From Metaphire vulgaris (lineage: Eukaryota; Annelida; Clitellata; Crassiclitellata; Megascolecidae), in assembly GCA_018105865.1 (NCBI GenBank), contig CM030865.1, positions 11,601,113-11,665,112 of the forward strand: a stretch of DNA of 64,000 nucleotides, given 5' to 3'. Shown here piece after piece: positions 23,901 through 35,147 of the stretch (position 1 is the stretch's first letter; every line of letters starts with the position of its first letter). The translations under genes were made by a program, and so were the position numbers. The notes beneath the pieces are model-generated. The model was not told where the DNA came from. It was given only the letters and a program-made list of their open reading frames with translations, and ran no database searches.

Positions 23901-25202
23901 TCCTTCATTCACATTATGGTCTTGCTGTGTACTGGTAAACTCATTCTTTGTCATCTCGTAGGTTTGTTCCTATAGTCTCCTTTGTTTTCTTGTCTTTAAT
24001 TCTACAAATAATAATAATAATAATAATACTTTCCAGTATACAATGCTGTACAATGTACATGCCTTGTTCAGTTACTGTATTCACTACTTCTACAATACTT
24101 TATTCTACAGTGTAATAGCCATACAAGACCAATGTAGTGTCCTATAGTACTTACATTAATTTTAAAAGCATTTAAACTGGTGGCCAATATTAGTATCTCA
24201 TCCAGATATAATGTATTATTGCATCAATATTTAACATATTTCTAAGCTGATAATGAGCAAATGGTTGTTGATGTTTTGCAGCCGGAGACGCAAACCAGAG
24301 ACGCAAAAGCACCGAGATGCAGCCTTACGAACAGCTGGAGAATCCCGAGAACCCTCTGCGCTGTCCAGTGAAGCTTTATGAATTCTATCTGTCCAAGTGG
24401 TAAGACAGCAAGGGTCTATTACAAGTAGAGGTATTCAAATGGCGACCCACGGACCAGAACCGGCCCGCCAAGGGGCGTAAAATGGCCCGCGAACATACCG
24501 AAACAATGAATAACTTTTCTGATACTTTCAAAATATTTTTAATGTCTCGTGCTTTTCCCTTCCATCTCCCCCTCTAGGTATTTCACAATAGACAACGTTC
24601 TTCTCTCAGAACATAACCAATCCATTTCTGTTGTCTTCTATAATTACAGTATTACACTGGTTCTTAGCCTTTTTATGACTACATACTTGGAACAAGTATA
24701 AGAAAGCAAAGTACCACACCTCCCCTATCCCTACCCACACATTTTATCCCAGGACAAAAGTTTATGCTCTGTAATATATTGAACAAAATTATAGTTTGCA
24801 ACAGACATCTGTCACAGATTATGTACATGCCAGAAGTGGGATATTTCTTTAGAATTTCTAATTTAGTACAAAAATTTTTGCAGTGTACAGAGCGAGTTGT
24901 AGTAAAAGTCTTTGAAACAGACTCTATTTCCGGATCATTCCGCGTACCCCCCATAAAAGTCTTTCAAGTACCCCGAGGTACAAGTATTATTACATTTATT
25001 GTTTTGCAGTCCAGAGTCGATCAAGCACCGGAACGATCTGTTCTACCTGCTACCGGAGCCTTCGTGTGTCCCCGACAGTCCCGTCTGGTTTTCATCGTCG
25101 GCTCTCGGCGCCGACACGCTGGGCAAAATGTTAAACCGCATCCGCATTGTGAGGGAGGTACAGGAGTCCCAGATCAACCAGTCGCCCAGCTACTATACTT
25201 GA
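14760..25202 (+). CDS. ZMYM/QRICH1-like nuclear protein, 13 coding exons
   Basis: Likely chromatin- or transcription-associated factor. Coding exons: 14760-15971, 16917-17313, 17647-17802, 18390-18502, 19058-19169, 19621-19808, 20386-20716, 21613-21783, 21913-22341, 22607-22732, 23290-23556, 24282-24399, 25010-25202; all phases close, giving ~1270 aa. Order: acidic Gly/Tyr/Met-rich N-terminus; Ala/Val/Ser/Pro-rich middle; AT-hook-like RPVGRPP (~405); acidic Ser/Glu/Asp tract (~537-575); Pro/Val run [10 protein letters not shown] typical of ZMYM proteins (~675-715); five 20-aa repeats (~735-830); PPPPKKARF nuclear signal; then the C-terminal domain of ZMYM2/3/4 and QRICH1 (~955-1265) with [53 protein letters not shown] and [10 protein letters not shown] see no MYM zinc fingers. 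The ATG at 14760 is preferred over one at 14700. C-terminus resembles ZMYM2-4 more than QRICH1. Confidence 0.93.
16146..16687. mobile_element. Possible longer piggyBac-type element
   Basis: Starts TTAACCCCTTTCC and ends GAAAGGGTTAA about 540 bp later, within ZMYM-like intron 1. No ORF. The ends could instead belong to two separate short elements. Confidence 0.35.
17823..18020. repeat. Duplicated (TTA)n plus ~35-bp flank
   Basis: Two TTA arrays, each followed by CTCTTAAGCTCATTTGCTTG and ATGCTA-rich sequence: a local tandem duplication of roughly 115 bp within a ZMYM-like intron. Confidence 0.85.
18547..18626. mobile_element. piggyBac-type palindromic MITE
   Basis: TTAACCCTTTTCC start, GGGTAAAGGATTAA end; TTAA at both borders. 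It starts only 45 bp after the donor of ZMYM-like exon 4. Confidence 0.65.
20158..20227. mobile_element. piggyBac-type palindromic MITE
   Basis: TTAACCCCTTTACCGG and CCGGTAAAGGGGTTAA are exact inverted arms of 16 nt with TTAA borders: the cleanest member of the family here. Confidence 0.85.
20412..20690 (+). repeat. In-frame 60-bp coding repeat, five units
   Basis: Exon 7 of the ZMYM-like gene is almost wholly made of a 20-residue repeat with consensus [18 protein letters not shown] plus flanks. The first unit is one codon short; the last is more divergent (TEAVAEG). Unit length is a multiple of three, so copy-number change keeps the frame. Confidence 0.95.
22740..22812. repeat. Short tandem repeat of TACCATGGTACATGG type
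   Basis: Three to four units of a palindromic ACCATGGTACATGG(T/C)AGAGT motif begin 8 bases after the donor of ZMYM-like exon 10, so each unit offers a cryptic GGTAC donor-like string. Confidence 0.85.
22909..23197. mobile_element. hAT-like MITE, CAGTGCCGTTTTAAG family
   Basis: Left end CAGTGCCGTTTTAAG, right end CTTAAAACTGCCCTG. Interior has two diverged copies of the GATGACCTTTTT...TCATC motif that recurs in other element families. Lies in a ZMYM-like intron. Confidence 0.65.
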
Positions 25203-27187
25203 CGCGCCACCAAGCGACGGCCCAGTTGACTGTTCGGACAGTTTTTATCAATGACCTTTCTATTTGTGGGAAATAATACGGTAATAGTATCGAATTTACC
25301 GTGCGTCGGACAGTTTGAGACGCTGGTACGAGCGTAAAATAATTAGTCGGTTAGCTATAAGAATTTTATGGAAAATGAAAATGTTTTTAAGATGTTGATT
25401 TGCAGGTTTTTCTTGATCAATTCTTTGACTGAGAGAAGATCGTTAAGAACCGATATATTAGCGTACAATATACAATATTGAACTTGTGAACATTTTTAGA
25501 CGCTGCAAAGGCACATTTTAAGAAGGTTCCATTACATGTACTGTGCTGAATGCATTGCAAAATTATTTAATTCATTGCAGGTAAAATGTAGCAAAAAATG
25601 GTTTTGTGGGGGCTTTGATTGGAGTAATTTTTTGATAATTACATTAATATTTACTGAATTGTGGGTTGCTATAAGTAACAAGTGATTGGAATTTGGGATG
25701 TTCCTTGAAACAAAACGAATTGACGCTTAAAATTGTTTGCTTGCGTTGTGTTTTGCTGAATGGCTCTTAACCTGTTTTCAATTTTAAAATTTGTTTTCTA
25801 TACTTTGTGTTATTTCAGTCGTTAGCAGTTGTTTTTATGTATTTAGGGGCTCGTCCATAAAGTATGCACGCAAAAAAGGCATATTTTCAACCCCCTCCCT
25901 CTGTTTGCACACTCTACAGATGCAGAATCTCCTAAATCCAACTACCCCTCCCCTCTTTGAATAACGTACTATATGGATGGACCCTAGCTCAACCTGCATT
26001 CATTAAGGGTCCACATTACTCAGGTATCCAAAACCACTCATTTACAAACTAGCAATATTCACATAATTAGATCTTTTATAATCTTATCCTAAACTTCTAT
26101 AGCGCCACTTCATAATGCTCAAAAGCAACAGCCTATGGCACACCAAATCAAAATAATACAAGATCCAGGTAAAATAAATCCAGGCTATCTGACCGGACAA
26201 CCAGGTGATTGATAGTCTACGTCAGTGGTTCTCAAACTTGGGTCTCCAGTCCCATAGCGAACTGCCAGGCGGTTTCAGGGGACCATAAAGGGATTACTTT
26301 CTCAAGTTATCTCACCAACACCACAGAACACACTGATGACTCTAAGAGTGCTGATTCCATTTGAATTTAAATACAATGACTGATTAGCACTTTTCTGAAT
26401 ACACCGTATATAATTGATTGATAAAAAAGTAGCCTATATGCTAATTACAGTTAATTTAATATTCAAATTTTGTAAGGTCCACAAGCCACCGCAACAATTT
26501 CTAAGGGACCACCACCACGCAAGAAATCCTAAAAAGTTTGAGAACCGCTGGTCTGTGGTGTATAGAAATGGTCCAGTTCACTGTGAAGTCTGCCAAGTGG
26601 TGCACAGCCATAATTCCAGAATAACAGAGCACATTGGCATTTTCAAATGAAAAAATCTTGGCAAGCAAAAGATGCATCAAGCTCCAAAGCTTTAAACTTC
26701 TTTTGTCCATTCTCATCATCATCATCATATCATACTGCCTACCTTCCCCCAAACTTCTCAACAGCTATGCACAAATCCCACAACCAGTGTTTTATACAGG
26801 CCTGTTAGGGTGGAGATTCCCCCCAAAGCCTCAACATTCTCCCCCAAAAGTCCCGGCACTTACACAAATTTTGCATTGAACTGTGTGCCTTCCCCTCCAG
26901 CCAAGTCAATTTCCCCAAAAGGCTTCAATTTCCCCCCCAGGTCTGGAGTCTGGATAAAACACTGTCTGCAACTGGTCCCAGCCCGAATAAGAGGGACCAA
27001 GTCTCCCACGGCTACACCAATGTTATAGACACTACAGTAGTTGATGCCTTCAGACATTAAGAAAACACACTTGCAGAAATCTGTACTGGATTAACAACAC
27101 AAATTTATATGCATTCAAACAATAGACGAATCCAGTGGAAAGTAAGTCTGAAATGAAACGTTAGCAACAGTTACCAATCAGCGGTCT
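25203..27187. other. Convergent intergenic region between ZMYM-like gene and DIS3
   Basis: Holds the 3' UTRs of both genes. Includes a GGGGCTCGTCCATAAAGTATGCACGC repeat remnant at ~25850, a LINE tail on the minus strand at 26090-26215 (CTTCTATAGCGCCACTTCAT) and an hAT MITE at 26223-26550. No further gene seen; no canonical AATAAA stood out for either gene. Confidence 0.55.
26223..26550. mobile_element. hAT (Charlie-like) MITE
   Basis: CAGTGGTTCTCAAACTTGG at the left, AAAGTTTGAGAACCGCTG at the right: the typical terminal repeat of Charlie/Tip100-type hAT elements. Flanking 8-mers GTCTACGT and GTCTGTGG match at five of eight positions, so the duplication is worn. Confidence 0.75.
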
Positions 27188-27920
27188 TCATTTGCACTTT
27201 GACTTCTTTGCTGGAGGTTGAGACAATACAGAAACACTGCCATTAACATGGGATGAAGCAATATTTGGGTTTTCCTTATCACACACACTTAACCCAGGTA
27301 TCTACAACATATAACACACTAATAATAATATTAATTAACACATTAATAATAATAATAATAATATGGGCATGCAAATTCAAATATTTTAAAAATGTGTGGT
27401 TGGATATTTAGCAGCAATTTTAAGTCTTTTTTTCTTGGCAAAAGCTGGTTTCTAGTACATGAATGGATCAGACATCTAAGGGACCATCCATATATTACAT
27501 ATGCAAAAACTCATATTTTCATACCTCCTCCCATGTTGCACCTAATAGATAACAAAAGTGTGTTTTAACGAGTGCAAGCTTGTGAACAATTCTTGTGACC
27601 CATCCATTGCCTGCCCGTGAGAAAGTAATTGTGTTCAAATCTAATGTGTGTAATTTCAACCAGCCTTAGCGGTTGTTTTTTAATTGTTACATAGGCGGCT
27701 GTATATAAACTTATGTGTTTATACATACGCATTCAGCCAAGACCCTCTGTATGCATAATCAAAACCCAATAACCCTCCCCCTCAATGCATACGTAATATA
27801 TGACTTCTTTGCTGGAGGCTGAGACAATACAGAAACACTGCCATTAACATGGGATGAAGCAATATTTGGGTTTTCCTTATCACACAGACTTAACCCAGGT
27901 ATCTACAACATATAACACAC

Positions 27921-27958
<38 letters not shown>

Positions 27959-30498
27959 GTCTACCATCTACTTAATCACAGTTGGAGACAGTATTTTAAT
28001 AAGTGCCAGTATCCCAGAATTCAACTGATAATAAAAGAACATATTGCACATATCCTTTGGAATCTAATATACAGATAGAACTCACCATTGGTTTCACTAA
28101 TTTCAGTGAAAGCTTTTGGTGTTGAATGTTGGAACTGTCAATGCTGATCTTAACGACAACCGGATCAAACACGTGCAGAACGACACCGCCAAAAGTGACA
28201 CTGCTTTCCTGTTCAAACAATACAAAATACATATGAACAATGTATGCGTATGCAATCATCAGGACTCCATTCGATCTTACCGATTATATTAGAAAATTAT
28301 TTTCCAAATAGAAGCTCAAACCTACATTATTTACTTTCATTTCAAGATGTACTTAGACAAAAGAATAAAGACTGAAAATTCTGGAACTCTTTCCCTCTGT
28401 CGATCGCCCAATGAATTAAACCCAGACTTATAAGCACATCTCATTCATCTTTTCTTCAATAGCTAGTCTATCTTGCTTTAAGTATTAGAACAGGCATTAT
28501 CATTATTATTACTATATATATATATATTATACATGCTATTTAACTACACAGTTGACCATTGTATTAGAATTGGTGATGTGATGCTGACATCACTGGAGTG
28601 ATCCTGAAAATGATATACTGCAACTTTATCTTACTTCCTCACTTGCTCTTCACAAGCTCTAACCTAACCGCTTCAAACAATCCACAATGTAACCTTGTTA
28701 TAATGTTTTAGTGGGTTTGTAAAATTTAGTTATATCAAAGTTCTACTGTATTTTGTGTTTGGTTAATATGCACAATACCACGTGAAACAATTGCTAATTG
28801 CGTTTTTCTACTAATCCTTTAGCACCTCTTCATCGTAAACGAAAGCTTTCTTCATGCTCTTGTCTGCATCCAGGTAGACAGTTCCTTCGAGACCGTACTT
28901 TGGAATCAAAATCTGGAGAGCGTTCTTACGCACAAACAGGACATACCCTTCCTCGTCGAGAACACGGTTCTTAAAGAAGATCTAAAAGATAAATTTCCAG
29001 AACTGATATAGACTGTACTGATGAATGTAAACAAAATTCATAACTACATTTCACATACAAGGCACTGCAAGATACATTGAGCAAAAAGTGACGTCCTACT
29101 GTGCTAGACAGACATATACTTTATTGGAACCTTACAGCAACAACATGTAATTGTTAATATTAGAATAAAGAATTAAATATAGGTTCCAATAGGATGCTAT
29201 AAATGGAAGCTTTGAATAACCTATCGGCTTTATGAGGCCAGAGGGTTAAGAATTAACACTAACTCAAACTTATCTCAAACAATAACCTTCAGAATAAACG
29301 ACACAAATAGGTTTTTTAACCCCTTAACTGGGGACCCCGGATATATCCGTCCAGTTTACACTGAGTTACAGTTAAATACACGGTTAAGGGGTTAACATAT
29401 CAAACAACATAAACTATAATATACTTGCTGTAAAGTACCTGAGTATGCAGAGCAACAGATGCTCTTCCCGCATACTGAGCCATCCGGTGACGAAAGTTCA
29501 AATTGATGCAAACCGTCTATTCGGATAAAAATAAATCACAAAAAACTCAAAAGCTACAAAAGTATTGGGTGCGAATGAAAAAGAACGCGGTCAAAAAAAA
29601 AATTAGTTCAAAATCAATGACATGCTCTATGCTTGTTTCTACAGTAGAACTTCGTTATAACGGACTCGGTTATAACGTATACTCGGTTATAAAGTACCGC
29701 AATGCAGGGTCCCATGTGATGTGCCATCATATCGGATGGTATTGGATATAACGTACGTCGGCATATAACGCATTAAATTGTACAGACCCGCTAAGTACGT
29801 CATAACGAAATTCTACTGTATTTTGTATTGTACGAATGTGTGCAATTCTAGATTTCAACGTGAGACAAAAAGTTGAGATGTTTCCTGCCTGAGATTTGTT
29901 CTTGTCCAACAGCTCAGGGTACGAGGAGTCAGCGCAGATAGCAACGGCCAACAGGCGATGAACCAAGATGTCCGAATATCTGAAAAACACAATCGACAAA
30001 TATTCAAAATGAACTCCCAAAATACGCAAATAATCTAACCCCCACTGCACAAAATTATACATTACAAGATCCTGATCAGAATTTCCACACGGTCTAGGCA
30101 CTTACAGTTCAAATCACGTGACTTCAGAGAATGTAATGTAATGTAATAGAATATTTATTTATTTCAAGACAACTTCTATAGCGCCATGCACAAGGCTAAA
30201 GCCTACGACAAGGGCAATACGCACTTAGTCAACCATATCCTAAACTAAAAAGGTGCATCTTCAGTTCTCTCAGGAACAATACAATACAATGCAATACAGT
30301 ACAAGATCGCTTTATTAAATTAGCCTTGGAAAAACACAAGGTCAAAACATAATACATAATAATACACAATTATTTGCACAGCATCTGGTCTGAAGAATCA
30401 CTCAGAAGCACTCCTAATGCAGGAGTGATGTTTAAACTCCAACTCTCAATCATTATACATACAAAGTGACAAGGGAGCTTGGCTCACATTAACATTTC

Positions 30499-30532
<34 letters not shown>

Positions 30533-33500
30533 CAGTGAAAACCAAAGCATCATGGAAGGAGGGAAGGCCGCCAGAAACAGGAACAAACAATACAGGGTGG
30601 CACAAAAAAGCATGACTATTAAATGCAAACCTAAATGTGACTAGTCACGTTTTTTTTGCGCCACCCTGTACTATGGCAAAGTGAACCTAAATTATTACAA
30701 CTTTAATGCGGACAAGCAACTTCTATAACACAATTAAGGGAATGCAAATGGATTTATAGATAGTCATGCCACAGATGAGGGCTTGCTGGCTGTGCCATGA
30801 CTTGGACAGCCAGTTCCAAGACGAATAAGTACTGACCAAGTCCTGATGTACTGAAGGCTCCATTCAAAATGCCAGCCAGAGGCACCGGGGGGGAGGGGGC
30901 CAGAAATACAGGCAGGTATCATGTAGGATGACGACACAGACATTTTATGTCGGTGTCAAACAGTCCTCAGCTATAAAATTGTTTTGAAAATTCAATATAA
31001 AAATCTAATGTCATTATAGGTTATTGTTCGAGAGTTCAGAGAAAGAACTATCGTGATTATCAGTTCTTTGAGCATTTTGTAAACTGTTCAGTTGTGACCA
31101 GTTCTCATGAACGTGTAAAACAGCAGGCTTTACACCTGTGACCAGTTCTCAACTGCGTGTAAAACAACAGGTTTTACAAGTTCTCCTGACCAGTTCTCCC
31201 TGTGGCCAGTTGCAAGTGTGTGTAAAACAGCAGGTTTTTGCACCAGTGGTTTTACACCAGTTCTCAATTATGTGTTAAAAAAGCAGGTCTTACAATTATG
31301 ACCAGTTCTCCCTTGCACATAAAACAGCAGGTCTTACCATTAAAAACGAGTTAGCTCTTCCCTTCACTGTGGCACCATCATAAGAACAAAACCAATTTCC
31401 CTGTAACACGACATCTTTGAACCATAAGTCAGTAAGTAGATCATCATTAAAAAAGTAAGTAGCAAAGTTCTTGCCTTCTGATGGGGGAGGTGAAGTGGGT
31501 GTAGATGGGGGTGGCGAGGCCGTAGTGGTAGCGTTCGTTGTCCGACACCGACCCGCTGCAGAAGTAGACGGCCTGCATCATGCAACGCGTTGCCAAGATA
31601 CGCAACATCGTATTGAAATAGGGATTTTCCGGAATGACCGCCTTTTCCAGTGAATCTGCAAGTTCCTTTCCAGAGCCAACGTTCAAAACAAACCCCTAGG
31701 AACATAAATCAAAACAGAAATATATTATTTATCTTCACAAAGCAAGTGATCACATTTCAGAAAGTTACTCACTGCTTCATTGCGTTAATCTACAGGGTAG
31801 CGCAAAAAACCCCAGCTAGTCACATTTAGTTTTGCATTTAATATAGCCCAGTTTTTGCACCACCCTGTATTTGTAAACAATGTTATTGTGTTAAGGCAAT
31901 ATGGATTCCAGTATGCTAGCAAATGCTTGATAAGTTTAAAAATCAAGTTGTCTGTGTGGCTTTTAGACTGAAATAAGAGTAAATTTTTTTTAGTAAAATT
32001 GAGCTCCAAACACAGAATCAATATACCTTCTGTCCAACCAATAAACTATTAATTAGACCAATAGCTATGTTTATCGTATCAGTTAACCCTTTTGCTTCAT
32101 AAGGCTGATATTTTGGCTTCATAACCTATTGGTTATACGAACAGCCATGGTCAAACGGTTAACCTGCCTATCCGATACAAAGAGTTAACTCAGTTCGATA
32201 TTTAAATCTAAGCAAGATTCAGAATTTCTTCAACAAACACACATTTCATTCATTGTTTAAAAAAAATCTAACAATAATGCAAAATAACTATTAACACAAT
32301 TATTAACTATTAACTAAATCACTTCAAATGACAGACAACAAGAAATTAATTTGCAAAGATTGCAATAACTAGAACCATAATATAAGACAACAGTAAAAGC
32401 AACAATAAAACATACAAAATTACTAAAGTATTACAAACAAAACCAGTCACACAGCATCAAAATGGTCATAGCCGATGCATAACATAGTAGAGAAAGTAAA
32501 ATTATTTGCGATTTTCACGCAAATCTGCAAAATTATTTACTAATTCTATAGCAATACAACCTTGTTCCTGGCCACTTTCACTATAGGATCGTAGTTGGTG
32601 AGGGGAGGGGCAGGATGTCTTCTGAGCACGGCACAATTCGGAAACACCTCGAGGGTCTTCTTCGCCGTGTAGATGTTTGCCAACAGCATAAACTCCTCCA
32701 CCATCGAATTCGTTTCTCTGCGTCCAAGCAATTTCAACGTACAGTAGAACTTCATTATAACGCACTCGGCTATAACAAATACTCGGCTATAACGTACCGC
32801 AATGTACGGTCACGTGTGATGCGCTACTGTATTGGATAAAACGTACCTCGGATAAAACATACTTAATTTTACAGAACCACTAAGTATGTCATAAATGGGT
32901 TCTACTGTACACTAAATCAGTCAAAAACGTCGAATGTCATCTCTTGATGTCATGGCATCTATGATCTAAAGTCAATGCTTAACATTAACATTGAGCTATA
33001 CATTGACTCATCAACATTAACGATGACATTAACTAGTCAAACTCAGCAGAGTTTTTCTTAACATCAACTGACTGGATGTAAACTTTAATGCATTTATATT
33101 CTCTAACTGAAATTCTCTCGTGCTTTAGAAGATAAATTATGCTAACTTTACTATAAAAGTTTTCAAAAATCCTCATCCATATTCTAACCGTATCTACGAT
33201 ACTAAACCCTAACTGCCAAAGCAAATGTATGACAAAATGCGGCCAGCCAAAAACATCATACCTATTTAAAATAGCCAGTAAGCCTCTTTCGAGCTTGATA
33301 ATGTCCTAAAGCCTAAATAAGACAATGGCCTAAAAGCCTAAATCGAAATCACATACTGGGCATTAGATGAAATCACAGCATAATCTGCTGACAATCTGCA
33401 GGATTGGTAAAACTGTGCTTGTAGAAAATAAGAAGAAAGAAATCACCGAGTCAACTGAAAATGTCTCACCTCAGCTCCTTGGCTTGAACATCGATTGGAT

Positions 33501-33720
33501 CGTGCGTTTCGCTGTCGATGTGAAATCGAATTTCAGGCGAAGCGAGAGTAAGAGCTCTGAACGGCAAAAATACCAATTCAAGAAAGTCATTTTGCAAAAT
33601 GACGATGCAATGCAATGTAATGCGTAATATGAGACTTATTTATAATATATATATATATATATATAATATATATAATATATATATATAATATATATATATA
33701 TATTATATATATAAAATGCC

Positions 33721-33785
<65 letters not shown>

Positions 33786-34145
33786 CTTTGACAATTTATA
33801 TAGCGCTATGCCCAAGGTGATGCCTAAGTCAAGAGTGCTTCACACCCAACAATCGTACGATGATCTAAACAAATACGTCTTAAGGTTCAATGCAAACTGG
33901 GCGCTAGTCTTTAATATAATAATATAATAGTAATAGTTTAATATAATAATATAATAGCAATAATAGTCTTTAATATAATAACATGAGACTTATATATAAT
34001 GCTTTTCATATTTCTACTCAGGAAGAGCTTTTCTGGCTTTAGAGTTGCTCGTGAAGAAAACGAGACTTTAGTCTTCGCAGTGAACTGAGCATGGGAGCAA
34101 GAAGTGAGATGCAAATAGCTGGAGACAATTCATTCCAGAGAGCCC

Positions 34146-34187
<42 letters not shown>

Positions 34188-35116
34188 TCCTCTGCCCCAA
34201 AGCAGGTTGAACAGGCGCCTACACCACCTTGGGAGAAGATGAATGCGGTGGCCTCCTGCTGCCTCCCCTCACAGACAACGAGGGGCGAACAACTTTCCCA
34301 AGGTCGCTATTCGGTGGCTAGGGTCAGATTTGAACCCGCTACCCTCCGGTTACAAGGCAAGAACCCCATTACAACTCCACCATGGTCCCCGTAAAGATCA
34401 CCTTATAAAACTGATAACAACTTAGTGATTTCATATGCACTCATCTACAACCTTGTCAAAAATGTGCTGCTTTTCGATACCCAAAGAAAATCGCCTGAGG
34501 ATTGTTTAGATTTTTTCCTCACAAAACCTGGACCAATTAGTTTGATCATGTCAGAAGATTAACTCACCCGTTTTCAATCCTTTTGCATTTCAGGATCTTT
34601 GCCAACGAGTTCAGACGACGCAAACATCTCGCCAGATCGTCGTTCTGGTTCGGATCGTCAATTTTCAGCTGAGCCTCTGCGTACGTCAGAGCTGCCTGAA
34701 AAATTTCGCAAAACACAAATACATCAATTAATTATTCCAAAGTCAGGATGGATTCATACAAACAAAACAGCCAGCGTTTTAACAGAAATTATTATATTAT
34801 CTAAAAATGTCTATATCATTTATTGAATTACTTTCATAATTTAAAAAATATTATAAAATCATTTCTGCAATGTTCCTTCTCACAATACAAAATTCTCAAA
34901 ACACAATTCCTTCAAATATACACACACAGACGGGGGCGTCTTTTCACTAAAATCGGAGTCAAATGAATCATATTACTCCGGAATTTTAAAGACATCCATT
35001 CAACTTTATGCTTAGGATTAGATTTAGTCAACGTGAGACTTGACTAAAGACATAAAAAAATATAATTTCAGAATTGCCCACCAAAATATGTTGTATATAG
35101 GCTGCTGCATGGGCTC

Positions 35117-35147
<31 letters not shown>

